DNA of 64,000 bases from a virus, in IMG/VR virus record IMGVR_UViG_3300044972_002666, positions 25,517 to 89,516 of that record; one strand, 5' to 3'. Position 1 is the first letter of the stretch, and each line of letters opens with the position of its first letter. Shown in pieces: positions 17,813-26,440 of this stretch. The translations under genes were made by a program, and so were the position numbers. The notes beneath the pieces are model-generated. The model searched no databases, was not told the DNA's origin, and saw nothing but the letters and a program-made list of their open reading frames with translations.

Positions 17813-18388
17813 ATGGCGGACAACGTATTAAATCTAAGTGCCTTTGGTGAAATTATAGAACCTGCAGGTAAAAGAAAATATAACCCAGAACAACCCAAAG
17901 GTCCGGAGGTAGAGACTGATGCGGAAATTATCCCTCTAAAACCTATTAGTATTCCCAAAACTCCTAGTGCAGCTCCAGATAAGACCCAAACCCCTAGCTC
18001 TAAAACAAGCCAGGTTGCAAGTAGGGTTCTTCAAAATATGACTCAAGCAAAACTTTTGCATTGGCAGACCAATTCATATTCCGAGCACAAAGCTTTAGAT
18101 AATTTCTTTGAAGAGTTTATTGAAATCTCAGATACTTTGATAGAATCAATCATGGGAAAATATGGTAGACCCGTTTTTAATGATTCGGAAAGAACATTAA
18201 AATTAGATAACTACGATTCTCCAGAATCCCCAGACGGACTTCCTAGATTCATAGCTCATTTAGATGTTTGTTACAGAGAAGAATGTATCTCTGCATTCGA
18301 TGAAAATAAAGATCCGGAAATCTTTAATATAATTCAGGAAATTTTGAGTCTGATAGATCAAACTAAATACCTTCTAAGTTTAAAATAA
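17813..18388 (+). CDS. Dps/ferritin-like phage protein (DUF5856-like)
   Basis: ATG 17813 is chosen because the longer frame would begin inside the motif-B promoter. About 70 residues of Pro/Thr-rich linker precede a four-helix-type domain opening NMTQAKLLHWQTNSYSEHKALDNFFEEF, the Dps-style K-x2-HW-Q-T..S...H signature, with further Asp/Glu in DTLIESIMGKYGRP. Dps proteins bind iron and DNA. The phage branch may protect DNA in the particle. A strong terminator follows. Confidence 0.75.
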   Translation: MADNVLNLSAFGEIIEPAGKRKYNPEQPKGPEVETDAEIIPLKPISIPKTPSAAPDKTQTPSSKTSQVASRVLQNMTQAKLLHWQTNSYSEHKALDNFFEEFIEISDTLIESIMGKYGRPVFNDSERTLKLDNYDSPESPDGLPRFIAHLDVCYREECISAFDENKDPEIFNIIQEILSLIDQTKYLLSLK

Positions 18389-18406
18389 GAAGAATAGACC
18401 TTATGT

Positions 18407-18436
18407 AAACCCAGACTTTCGAGTTTGGGTTTTTTG
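18407..18436 (+). terminator. Rho-independent terminator
   Basis: An 11-bp stem (AAACCCAGACT / AGTTTGGGTTT, one G-U pair) with a TTCG loop followed by TTTTTTG, just after the Dps-like gene. The 170 nt beyond it, up to motif B at 18580, are AT-rich with no reading frame I can support. Confidence 0.9.
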
Positions 18437-18579
18437 TTGAGACCTTAACGGCGGCTCCTAGATAATAATAGATACTTCTCCAGGGAATATAAGTAATTCT
18501 TTTAGATGGTTTTTATAGAAAAGTTTCTTAAAATTAAAAAATAATTGAAATATTTCAAACAAAAGATTTTGATGTGACT

Positions 18580-18590
18580 GGGATATATAA
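18580..18590 (+). promoter_or_regulatory. Motif B promoter (plus strand)
   Basis: GGGATATATAA, the consensus form, 18 nt before ATG 18609. It heads the three-gene tagged operon 18609-20477. Confidence 0.6.
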
Positions 18591-18608
18591 ACAAATTAAT
18601 TTAAATCA

Positions 18609-19355
18609 ATGGCAAAAATTTTATCTTTCGATGAATTTCATCTAAAAAATAACGAGGCAGACTTATTTGGTGTAACTACCTCTCCATCCGGAAACCTCCC
18701 TCCCGGGTACAGAGAAGATGATTATAGAGAAGTTGAGGATCTTAGAGGAATCAATCCCTCCAAGCACAACTTAAAATTAACATCTACAGATTTTCTTGAG
18801 TTTGCAACATTAAAAGATCAAAAAACAGGTAAAAACTACATTTTCTATTTTGATTCAACCTCTCCGGAGTTCGAGGAAAATTACAAGATTTGGGACGAAG
18901 ATGCTCAAGAATACCAAGATCCAGATTCAATGGGAATAGAAGCTGCTGCTAACGACGTTCCGGTGATGGAAATAGGATTTGGAACAGACGATTGGGAAAA
19001 TTCAGAAAAACCATTAGTTGAACTGGATGAGGAATTAACCGATGATATGATCGAAGAATTTAATGTTTTCATCGGTCAAGGAGGAGCATCTAGAAGAGAT
19101 AAAATAAAAGTCCAGGAGGAATTGAAAAAGATTTTATCAGAAATTAAATTGACAACCGAAAGCTTAGAATTTGAGTTTCCGGAAGAAATTTTAGAATCTG
19201 AAGGAATTCATCCGGCGATTAGAGAAAAATTGTTAGCATATTTAAAAGATAACACTGACGCAACATATCCAGAAGCTAAGAAATTCATCAAAGAAAAAAT
19301 AGCTGGATGGAATTTAACTGCAGAAGATTTCGAAGAAGCAAAAAAACTTTTATAA
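18609..19355 (+). CDS. CTS-tagged acidic protein of unknown function
   Basis: 248 residues starting MAKILSFDEFHLKNNE (tag pattern F-x-x-F). The body is very acidic (many Glu/Asp runs) with an FEFPEEILESEGIHPAIREKLL region and a C-terminal helical segment. No family recognised. It is the first gene of a plus-strand operon of three tagged proteins, with the next ATG two nucleotides after the stop. Confidence 0.75.
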   Translation: MAKILSFDEFHLKNNEADLFGVTTSPSGNLPPGYREDDYREVEDLRGINPSKHNLKLTSTDFLEFATLKDQKTGKNYIFYFDSTSPEFEENYKIWDEDAQEYQDPDSMGIEAAANDVPVMEIGFGTDDWENSEKPLVELDEELTDDMIEEFNVFIGQGGASRRDKIKVQEELKKILSEIKLTTESLEFEFPEEILESEGIHPAIREKLLAYLKDNTDATYPEAKKFIKEKIAGWNLTAEDFEEAKKLL

Positions 19356-19357
19356 AA

Positions 19358-19732
19358 ATGGGAATCAATATTAAAGAATATGGTGAGTTTTTGAACGAAT
19401 CTATGGATCCTAAATCCGCTACAGATAATATCATTGATATAGTTACTTCTGGGATGGGTTGGATAGATCCGAAATATGCCATAGAAATGTTTATAAATCT
19501 AACCGGTTTAGAAGAAGAAGATTTTGAAGTTGATAAAATGCTTGGATCCCTAATGGATTTAGATCTTCTTTACTACGAGGATAAAACCGTTTCTAATCAT
19601 AAAGGTAAGAAAGTGAAATTAGAAGATCCTTATTTAACCGAATATCCAGAGAGATCTAGCGACAACGGAAAATATCCGGGAGCCATGGAATCTTTAATTT
19701 TTAAAATTAAAAAATTGGATGAGTTTCACTAA
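19358..19732 (+). CDS. CTS-tagged protein of unknown function
   Basis: The start at 19358 (MGINIKEYGEFLNESMD) is preferred over an upstream in-frame codon that lies inside the preceding gene; the tag Y-x-x-F falls right at this N-terminus. 124 residues, acidic, with a winged-helix-like pattern I cannot assign. Overlaps the next gene by 14 nt. Confidence 0.7.
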   Translation: MGINIKEYGEFLNESMDPKSATDNIIDIVTSGMGWIDPKYAIEMFINLTGLEEEDFEVDKMLGSLMDLDLLYYEDKTVSNHKGKKVKLEDPYLTEYPERSSDNGKYPGAMESLIFKIKKLDEFH

Positions 19733-20477
19733 GTCTTTTGCTGATTTTATTTCCGAATCTGAGGGTTTTCTTTTCGAAGGAAAGTATGACAGATTAGTTG
19801 GTCAAATTTCAGCCGATGCTATGAAACTCATAAAAGATAGTAATACACCAAATGGTGAATATGAAGGAGTAAAAATTAGGTACACCGAAAAAGACGATGT
19901 TCCAAGTTTTGAAACTCTAATAGACGACATGCAATTCTTGGACGTTGGAAACTATTTAGATCCGGGTACAAATCTTGACGTCTTTGTTAAATTGGTTATC
20001 GTAAGGGACGAAGCTCCTACATACACCGAATCTTTTATTCTGGACGGTAATGCAGACGAGGACCCAGCAATTCTCTATATTGAACTTACTGTAAATCCTG
20101 CTACTGAACCTCAATGTTATGTAGAACTTGCACCAGAGTTGAGAAATTTAATCAGACATGAGATAGAGCATTTAACCCAGAGAGGATGGAATACTATTCC
20201 TGCTAAGGCAATGAAGAGAAATTATGCTCAGAGGATTAAAATCCAATCAAATCCAGAAAACTATTATAAGTACTATAAACTAAAAGATGAGGTTGATGCT
20301 AATCTACATGGAATCTATGCAGAGGCAAAAACTAGAAAAAGACCTTTTCAAGAAATGATCATCAAATTCTTAAATGATAGAATAGCTAAAGGAATTGTTC
20401 CTGCTAACAAGAAACAAGAAATCTACACTCTCTATAAGAATAGAGCTAAAAAGATTGGTGGTTTACCAGATCTTTAA
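19719..20477 (+). CDS. CTS-tagged putative zinc metallopeptidase (HExxH)
   Basis: The tag MSFTKSFADFISESEG is followed by a 252-residue protein whose central segment LRNLIRHEIEHLTQRGW carries H-E-x-x-H, the zincin motif, preceded by strands and followed by a Lys-rich helical C-terminus. A third ligand is not obvious, although DEVDANLHGIYAEAK downstream contains Asp/Glu/His candidates. The candidate role is a peptidase packaged in, or maturing, the head. Activity is inferred. Confidence 0.72.
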   Translation: MSFTKSFADFISESEGFLFEGKYDRLVGQISADAMKLIKDSNTPNGEYEGVKIRYTEKDDVPSFETLIDDMQFLDVGNYLDPGTNLDVFVKLVIVRDEAPTYTESFILDGNADEDPAILYIELTVNPATEPQCYVELAPELRNLIRHEIEHLTQRGWNTIPAKAMKRNYAQRIKIQSNPENYYKYYKLKDEVDANLHGIYAEAKTRKRPFQEMIIKFLNDRIAKGIVPANKKQEIYTLYKNRAKKIGGLPDL

Positions 20478-20674
20478 TTCTTAATAATTTTGATTTTGTC
20501 AGGAAGAACTTCCTGAATTTTAGACACGGTGTAATTAGTACACACCTTCTTTTTTTCGTTGTAAACTGAAACTAGAATATGCCCAGGTTCAGTAATATAA
20601 ATGTCTTTGATGATGTGAGGATCCTCACTTCCGTCGACTTTGACCTTAAAGATATGAGTATCTTTTCTGATCAT
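20474..20674 (-). CDS. Small basic/acidic protein, unknown
   Basis: 66 residues with alternating strands (HIFKVKVDG, HILVSVYNE) suggesting a small beta fold. ATG directly follows the TAA of the flavodoxin-like gene. Its stop overlaps the convergent metallopeptidase gene. No family recognised. Confidence 0.55.
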   Translation of the reverse strand: MIRKDTHIFKVKVDGSEDPHIIKDIYITEPGHILVSVYNEKKKVCTNYTVSKIQEVLPDKIKIIKN

Positions 20675-21559
20675 TTATTTCCAGTTTAATTTAGATATAA
20701 AACTGCTAAAGTCTGAAACCTTGACGTTAGTAAATTTACTCTCGGTGGATTCTTTAACCAAACCACCTTCTTTTTTAATGGTTTCTTCTTTGTTTGGAAT
20801 TTCCATCCCCCAAGATTGTTCAAAAGAACTTGAAGATTCCTGGTACGATCTTTGTTCTTCGTCGTCTGTATCTCTAGTGAATTGCCATCCCATAAATAGT
20901 TCTTCGGGTGTTTCAAATCCGAAGAAATTCAAAACGTGATACTGAACCTCTAAAGATTCTTGAACTCTCCAATTTTGGCCTAGCAGAACCATTCCTGCTT
21001 TTTTATTTTTAACTGTATTTTGGCCATTATATGTTGTATAAGAGCTTTCTATCCAGTCAAGTCTTTCGATTAATTTTTGATAAATTGCATTTGGATTTCC
21101 CCATCTGTTGGAAGCAAAGAATATAACAGCATCAGAGTTATACAATTCATTTGCTATTTTCCATAATTCGTCGTCTTTATGATCCAGAGAGGCCCAGCAT
21201 TTCAAATGACCATGGGGATTTTTTTCAGGATCCTTTAATTTAGATTTAGGAGATCCACACATATTCCCCTTCAGCTCACTAACACATCCAAGACAATTGT
21301 AGATTTTAAGTTTGGCAGCATCCATTGTTACTACCTCTACTCCTTTTTCTTTTAGAAGATCTGCTAAGTGCTCTGCGAGTCTAGTCGATTTTGGTTTTTC
21401 TCCCTTGCTTGAAATGTATTCACCACGATTGCTAGTGGTAATAAAGAGAACCCTTTTCTCACCAGATAATGTGGTAAGAAAGGGGTAAATATTTTCCATC
21501 TCAGGACCATATTTAACTTGGATGTTTCCATCCCCTAGTATGCTTGGCTGATCTGGCAT
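20675..21559 (-). CDS. Flavodoxin-like NAD(P)H-dependent FMN reductase
   Basis: 294 residues. VLFITTSNRGEYISSKGEKPKSTRL is the FMN-phosphate loop region, CLGCVSEL with nearby cysteines is typical of iron-sulfur/quinone-type flavodoxin-like reductases, and AVIFFASNRWGNPNAIYQKLIERLDW is the second flavin-contact segment. A Ser/Glu-rich linker and a short tail (VSDFSSFISKLNWK) close the protein. Electron-transfer partner unknown. It shares an operon with the tagged acidic protein upstream. Confidence 0.8.
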   Translation of the reverse strand: MPDQPSILGDGNIQVKYGPEMENIYPFLTTLSGEKRVLFITTSNRGEYISSKGEKPKSTRLAEHLADLLKEKGVEVVTMDAAKLKIYNCLGCVSELKGNMCGSPKSKLKDPEKNPHGHLKCWASLDHKDDELWKIANELYNSDAVIFFASNRWGNPNAIYQKLIERLDWIESSYTTYNGQNTVKNKKAGMVLLGQNWRVQESLEVQYHVLNFFGFETPEELFMGWQFTRDTDDEEQRSYQESSSSFEQSWGMEIPNKEETIKKEGGLVKESTESKFTNVKVSDFSSFISKLNWK

Positions 21560-21565
21560 TTTTAA

Positions 21566-21958
21566 TTAGTCTTCGTCTTCTTCGTCTTCGTCTTCAGTTT
21601 CAACTTCTACCTCGTCTGGTGAAACTTGGATTTCCATCCCCATTTCTTCGTGACCTTCTTCGTGGTCTTCCCCGTGTTCTTCCCCTTCATGTCCCATTTC
21701 AATAGAGTTAGATAAGAAGTGATAAACCTCCTCAACGTCATCTACTGATGTAGCAATGTGATCTAAAGCCCATCCGTGACCGTCTGCAAGAATACCATCG
21801 ACTTTAACAGGATCTAATTCAATCAATTCTTCAATTGCATTTTTAAGCGTGTGAAGATTTTGAAAGAACATGTAGTTCTGCATTTCTCCGTGTCCTTCGT
21901 GGATTTCTTGGGATGGAACTTCGGAATTAAAGTCCTCAAAAAATTTAATGTTTTTCAT
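21566..21958 (-). CDS. CTS-tagged His/Glu-rich protein
   Basis: 130 residues starting MKNIKFFEDFNSEVPSQE. A central helix-rich part (HTLKNAIEELIELDPVKVDGILADGHGWALDH) is followed by a His-Glu repeat region and an acidic tail ending in a Glu/Asp run. The tail could bind metal or mimic DNA. The promoter is one arm of the palindromic motif B at 21977-21988. Confidence 0.72.
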   Translation of the reverse strand: MKNIKFFEDFNSEVPSQEIHEGHGEMQNYMFFQNLHTLKNAIEELIELDPVKVDGILADGHGWALDHIATSVDDVEEVYHFLSNSIEMGHEGEEHGEDHEEGHEEMGMEIQVSPDEVEVETEDEDEEDED

Positions 21959-21976
21959 AATTCGTTTTTGTTTGTT

Positions 21977-21988
21977 GATATATATCCC
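21977..21988 (-). promoter_or_regulatory. Bidirectional motif B between divergent tagged genes
   Basis: The minus strand reads GGGATATATATC and the plus strand GATATATATCCC, a palindromic TATA core in the 62-nt gap between two divergent tagged genes (starts 21958 and 22021). It could drive both. Confidence 0.55.
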
Positions 21989-22020
21989 AAATTAAAAATT
22001 AAAAAATCAATAAAACCAAA

Positions 22021-23574
22021 ATGGGAAAAAGAGTATTTAGCTTCGATGATTATGTAAACAACAGAAGCACAACAAACGAATCAAGATTTGGAGATTTTCT
22101 CTCTAAAGCCGGTGGATGGATAGCTAGAATCGCAAAGGCTATCAAAGATGGTATTATCAAAATGATTCCTGCAGGTCCAAAAAAAGGAACACCTTCAGTT
22201 ACTTATTTTGACCCAGCAAACGGAAATATAGTTTCTCAGATTAATAATCTATATAAAGGAACAGAATTTGCAAAGATGAATCCTGTCAATGAGTCTTTAA
22301 TATCTGACCTAGATGAAGCTCAAGTTCCTCTGGAATATACAGGAGAAGATCAAACAGTTAGAAACGTGGACGCTACTGAACTTAAGAGCATGTTAGGTAA
22401 ACTTTACAGATCTAAACAAAGAGGAGGTAGAGCAAAACCTATCTTCATCTACGGAGCTCCAGGTATAGGAAAAACCCAAATCGTTGGTCAAGCAGCTCAA
22501 GCAGCCGGAGTTCCTATGCTTAACTTAGACTTGCAATTTATGTCACCGGAAGACTTTTTAGGAATACCTAAAGTTGTTGATATTGAAGAACCTAAATATG
22601 GAGAAGAAGGAAGATTAATTTCTGCAGGTAAAGGAATAACAAGATCAAATCCTCCTATCGTTTTACCTACGGACAATGGACCAGAAGGTAAAGGTGGATT
22701 TATATTCATGGACGAGATGAACAGAGCAAACAAATATATTTTGAATGCTATCATGCAGTTCGTTCAAATGGGTAGAGTTGGAACTTATCAATTACCTGAT
22801 AAATGGGTTATCGTAGCAGCTGGTAACAGACCAGAAGACGTTAGCGGATCTGGAGAAGTTGCAGAATTTGACTTTGCTATGGCAGACAGATTCAATATCG
22901 TTAACTTTGTTCCTGACGTTGAATCTTGGTCTAAATGGGCTAAATCAAAACCAGGGGATTTCGAACCAGAAATTGTTGGATTCGTAGAAAGAAATCCAGA
23001 ATTATTCCACTACTTAGATACAGAAAAAGCAACTCTTAAATTCCCAACCCCTAGATCTTGGACAGATGCAGCAGCATCTCTTAAGGATGAAATGGAAGAC
23101 GAGGGAGCTACAAATTGGAGAGACCTACCAACAGATACGATCTACAACATCTACTCAGATGCTATCGGTCCATCAGCGGCAGGTAAATTAAAAGCTTATC
23201 TTGATGTTATTAGAAGAATTTCAGATAGAGATTTGGAAGATATTGTTAAGAATCCAGAAAAAGCTAAACCACTTTCAAAAGGAGCAGATTTCTCTTCAGT
23301 AGCTTATGGAGTATTTGAAATGGCTTTAAGAAAAGCTGAAGAAATGTCAGGAGGAAAAGCAACAGATCAGGATCTATTCAATATCATGAAATACTACCAA
23401 GGTTTAAGCAATCTTGAAATCCTATCATGGGTTTATGCTAGAATCAAAGAAAAATATCCTGAATTTGGAGTAAACGAAGAAACACTAAAAATTAAAGATA
23501 CACCGGAAGGAAAGCTTAGAATTGAAGCAGCAATGATGGTAAAAGGTGGAATGAAAGATAAAGGTTTAGTATAA
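22021..23574 (+). CDS. CTS-tagged MoxR-family AAA+ ATPase
   Basis: 517 residues. The N-terminus MGKRVFSFDDYVNNRSTTNE has the tag. The AAA+ core follows: Walker A FIYGAPGIGKTQ, LNLDLQFMSPEDFLGIP (MoxR-specific), Walker B GFIFMDEMNRA, sensor 1 VIVAAGNRPED and a Lys-rich lid. MoxR ATPases work with VWA-domain partners as metal-insertion or remodelling chaperones. Such a partner pair lies immediately downstream in the same operon. The tag suggests particle association, an unusual location for a MoxR protein. Confidence 0.9.
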   Translation: MGKRVFSFDDYVNNRSTTNESRFGDFLSKAGGWIARIAKAIKDGIIKMIPAGPKKGTPSVTYFDPANGNIVSQINNLYKGTEFAKMNPVNESLISDLDEAQVPLEYTGEDQTVRNVDATELKSMLGKLYRSKQRGGRAKPIFIYGAPGIGKTQIVGQAAQAAGVPMLNLDLQFMSPEDFLGIPKVVDIEEPKYGEEGRLISAGKGITRSNPPIVLPTDNGPEGKGGFIFMDEMNRANKYILNAIMQFVQMGRVGTYQLPDKWVIVAAGNRPEDVSGSGEVAEFDFAMADRFNIVNFVPDVESWSKWAKSKPGDFEPEIVGFVERNPELFHYLDTEKATLKFPTPRSWTDAAASLKDEMEDEGATNWRDLPTDTIYNIYSDAIGPSAAGKLKAYLDVIRRISDRDLEDIVKNPEKAKPLSKGADFSSVAYGVFEMALRKAEEMSGGKATDQDLFNIMKYYQGLSNLEILSWVYARIKEKYPEFGVNEETLKIKDTPEGKLRIEAAMMVKGGMKDKGLV

Positions 23575-23584
23575 TTTCTAGCTA

Positions 23585-24610
23585 ATGGAATTTAAGAAAA
23601 TACATACCGATATCATAGACTCGTTTGCTAAGTTTCATGTTACCCTAGAATCAAACAGAAATTCTACTAAAGGAATTAAAGTAATTGAAAAATTTGGCCA
23701 ATATGTGGTCGAGAAAAACAGTTACGAACTTTTTGAGGGAGATGCTGATAAAGAAAATCAAGCAAGAGTAAAAGTAAATAGAAATCTTTTATGGATCAAT
23801 TCTAAGAAAGGATTCTTCGCTCAGCTACTAGCAAAATTAAACATCTACGGAAGTTCTGATCCAAGATACACAACTATGTGTACTAACGGTCTAAACATTC
23901 AATATCATCCGGATTTCGTTTTAAGCCAATCGGACGCAGCTATCAGATTTGTTTTATGCCACGAGATTCTACATTGTGTAGGTGATCACATGACCAGAAG
24001 AGGAAATAGAAATCCTTTACTTTGGAACTATGCAGCAGATTACGCAATCAATCCAATCTTAAATGAAGAAGTAGTTCCTGGACAATTCGAGTGGCCAAAA
24101 CAACCAGATGGAAGCAGAATGGGATTGTTCGAAGAGAAATATGTCGGTATGAGAGCTGAAGATATTTACGATCTTCTAAAAGAAGACAGAGAACAGCAGA
24201 AAAAAGCAACTGAGGATTCTGGTGAATCCGAGGAATCTGGAACCCACGTTATTGATTCTGATGAAGATTTATCAGAACCGGATTCAGAAAATTCTGTAGT
24301 TCAGGACGTTAGAGACGATCAGGCAGAAGAAGAAAAAGAAATGGGAGAAGGAGGAGATAAACCAGGAGATAAACCGGGGGATATGCCAGGAGATAAACCA
24401 GGGGATATGCCAGGAGATAAACCAGGGGATATGCCAGGTGAAGAAGAGGGGAAGGGAAAACCGGGAGACAAACCAGGAGAAGGAGACAAACCAGGAGAAG
24501 GAGAGCAGAGCATAGTTGGTAAAAGAGTTAGAATTACGGTAGGTCCCAACGCAGGTAAAATAGGGGTAGTAAAAAGTGTTCTTCCTAACGGAGATATAAT
24601 AGTTGAATAA
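23585..24610 (+). CDS. Zincin-like domain protein (DUF2201 N-terminal type) with PGD repeats and KOW-like tail
   Basis: 341 residues: an N-terminal weakly tag-like start (IIDSFAKFHVTLES), then VLCHEILHCVGDHMTRR (HExxH of the putative metallopeptidase domain found N-terminal to VWA in DUF2201 proteins), an acidic linker, an octapeptide DKPGDMPG repeat block, and a C-terminal GKRVRITVGPNAGKIGVV stretch that looks like a KOW/SH3-like RNA or ribosome-binding motif. The VWA half is encoded by the next gene, so the usual single polypeptide is split here. Confidence 0.82.
   Translation: MEFKKIHTDIIDSFAKFHVTLESNRNSTKGIKVIEKFGQYVVEKNSYELFEGDADKENQARVKVNRNLLWINSKKGFFAQLLAKLNIYGSSDPRYTTMCTNGLNIQYHPDFVLSQSDAAIRFVLCHEILHCVGDHMTRRGNRNPLLWNYAADYAINPILNEEVVPGQFEWPKQPDGSRMGLFEEKYVGMRAEDIYDLLKEDREQQKKATEDSGESEESGTHVIDSDEDLSEPDSENSVVQDVRDDQAEEEKEMGEGGDKPGDKPGDMPGDKPGDMPGDKPGDMPGEEEGKGKPGDKPGEGDKPGEGEQSIVGKRVRITVGPNAGKIGVVKSVLPNGDIIVE
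24350..24500 (+). repeat. 24-nt in-frame tandem repeat block (DKPGDMPG)
   Basis: Three near-identical 24-nt units (gataaaccaggrgatatgcc) plus shorter GDKPGE variants encode a Pro-Gly-Asp linker in the zincin-like protein. Such repeats usually vary in copy number by slippage. Confidence 0.9.
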
Positions 24611-24611
24611 A

Positions 24612-25565
24612 ATGCAAGTTAAAAAAGGAGAATTCGTTATAGTAGATGTTGACACTGTAGAACCAGGGCAACAGAAACCTCAAGCTGGGGATAAAAAAGA
24701 AGGAACAAGTTCACCACAGGAATTAGAAAAAGCTCCTGAAGACGTGGAAACCCCTAAATTAGATCCAAATGCAAAAACAGGTCCAGGTTACGAGAGAAAT
24801 CCATCACAGGGACCCAAAACATCTACCAAGTCCTATACCTCTAAGCAAGCTATGGGATCGGGCGGAAGCAAATCAAAAGTTTCCGCGATGTGGGAAAATG
24901 CAACAAGAGCAGCTATGTCTTCTGCAGGAGCATCTCTTTCTGAAAAAGGAAGAAGACTATTGATAGATTTAAGAACAACCAAGCCAAAGATTGACTGGAA
25001 AAAAGAACTTAAAAAGTTCATGGATAGTGCCTTGAATAAATGGGAAGAAACACTACCAAATAGAAGATTTTTAGGATCTGGTGATATTTTATACGGAAGA
25101 AAGAGAGCAGGTAAAGATACTCTTAGAACTTTAGTTCTTCCTGTAGATACCTCGGGATCTATTTCTAAGGAACAAATCAAAACCTTTATCTCTGAAGTTC
25201 TTTATCTTTCCACAAAGATGGATATAGACACAACCTATATCATCTACTGTTCAGACGATATAGATTCTATTGATATTGTTAAAAAAGGTGGTAAACCAGA
25301 CTTTGGAAAGATTGCTTCTACTGGAGGTAATGCTAAAGGATTTATTCCACCGTTTGCTTGGATTCAGAAGCAGAAAATTAATCCATCTGTAGTAATTTAC
25401 TTGACAGATTCATTTGCCGAATATCCTGATAAATCCTCCTATGGAATTAACAATTACGTAAAGAGAGTTTTCTGGTTTATTTGCGAAAAAGGAAAGAATT
25501 TCAACGTACCTCCATTTGGTAAATACATTCACGTTCCGATGGACAGCAAAGGAAACTTTGTTTAA
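24612..25565 (+). CDS. VWA-like domain protein (DUF2201 C-terminal type), partner of MoxR
   Basis: ATG 24612 is chosen; the longer TTG-initiated frame would overlap the previous gene. A disordered Pro/Lys-rich first 100 residues precede the VWA domain: LVLPVDTSGSISKEQIK (MIDAS DxSxS), a STGGNAKG segment (MIDAS Thr) and VVIYLTDSFAEYP (MIDAS Asp), so the metal site is complete. With the MoxR ATPase and zincin gene it forms a co-directional triplet with gaps of 1-10 nt. Confidence 0.85.
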   Translation: MQVKKGEFVIVDVDTVEPGQQKPQAGDKKEGTSSPQELEKAPEDVETPKLDPNAKTGPGYERNPSQGPKTSTKSYTSKQAMGSGGSKSKVSAMWENATRAAMSSAGASLSEKGRRLLIDLRTTKPKIDWKKELKKFMDSALNKWEETLPNRRFLGSGDILYGRKRAGKDTLRTLVLPVDTSGSISKEQIKTFISEVLYLSTKMDIDTTYIIYCSDDIDSIDIVKKGGKPDFGKIASTGGNAKGFIPPFAWIQKQKINPSVVIYLTDSFAEYPDKSSYGINNYVKRVFWFICEKGKNFNVPPFGKYIHVPMDSKGNFV

Positions 25566-25897
25566 TAAATAACTTTAATCTTACCAGATTCACGAACGAT
25601 CTGGTTTTCTACGATCTCGATATACAAAGGAACTTCTTTAAGTTCCTTTATTTTTGTTAGAACCTCTGGATCTATATCGGATTCAAATCCCACAATTTTA
25701 ATTGGGTTTACTAGACAGCTACCATCTTCAAGATAGTAAATTCTAGCATCAAAATAATCCCCTTCTTTAACAGAAGAAACCTTTGAATAAGAGTTGGACA
25801 CCCCTATTGCAAAATCTCCTTTTTCTAGTCTTTTCCCTCTCGGAAGAGCTAAAATATATTCGGATCCGGTCTTAAGTAGGTTTACTGTTTGATTCAT
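25562..25897 (-). CDS. Small beta-rich protein of unknown function
   Basis: 111 residues with alternating hydrophobic strands (EYILALPRGKRL, GDFAIGVSNSY, YFDARIYYLEDGSCLV). Convergent with the VWA gene, stops overlapping. No family recognised. Confidence 0.55.
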   Translation of the reverse strand: MNQTVNLLKTGSEYILALPRGKRLEKGDFAIGVSNSYSKVSSVKEGDYFDARIYYLEDGSCLVNPIKIVGFESDIDPEVLTKIKELKEVPLYIEIVENQIVRESGKIKVIY

Positions 25898-25902
25898 AGG
25901 TA

Positions 25903-26433
25903 TTACTTGTTCTTATTACCCATTTTAGATTCGTATACTAAACGATTTATTGTTTTCTCTATTAACCCTTTGATTACGCTGCCAACTCCATAAGACATGT
26001 CGTAGAGGTGTTTTACTTCACCCCTGAATATTTCAGGGAACTGTAGAAAAACTACGGGGGAGTCTGTATAGATGTTATAGGTTAAATCCCAAAGAGGGTC
26101 TCCGTCTGGAGAAGATTCTGTTTCCATCGTAGCAATAACGTCCCACCCAAATTCTATCTTCCTTTCTTCTGATAATCCTACAGAGGTTAAATCAGAAATA
26201 AGTTCGTCCAGCTCATCCGGAGATTCTTTTTTGAAAGTTAGAACTAAATCCCCTTGTCCGCTTTGATCTGCAAACCCTTCACTTTCAGCTCTTGTTACCT
26301 CTGCTGAAGTAACCACATAAGGGGTTCCGAAATTCTTCCCAACTAATTGTTGTATATGGGATTGAATTTGTTTTCCAAATCCCAATTTATCCCCGGAGGG
26401 ATTAAATGCTTCGAATAGTTCTAGATACTTCAT
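25903..26433 (-). CDS. CTS-tagged protein of unknown function
   Basis: 176 residues starting MKYLELFEAFNPSGDK (F-x-x-F tag). The body alternates strands and helices with no recognised motif. It follows the tagged repeat protein by 7 nt in the same operon. Confidence 0.7.
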   Translation of the reverse strand: MKYLELFEAFNPSGDKLGFGKQIQSHIQQLVGKNFGTPYVVTSAEVTRAESEGFADQSGQGDLVLTFKKESPDELDELISDLTSVGLSEERKIEFGWDVIATMETESSPDGDPLWDLTYNIYTDSPVVFLQFPEIFRGEVKHLYDMSYGVGSVIKGLIEKTINRLVYESKMGNKNK

Positions 26434-26440
26434 TTATTAA

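Noticed and set aside
24350-24500. Possible CRISPR array at the regular repeats
   Set aside because: The repeats are contiguous, in frame and encode a Pro-Gly-Asp linker; there are no unique spacers.
24284-24655. Antisense Ser/Pro/Trp repeat frames over the PGD repeat block
   Set aside because: Produced by the complement of the 24-nt repeat; low complexity only.
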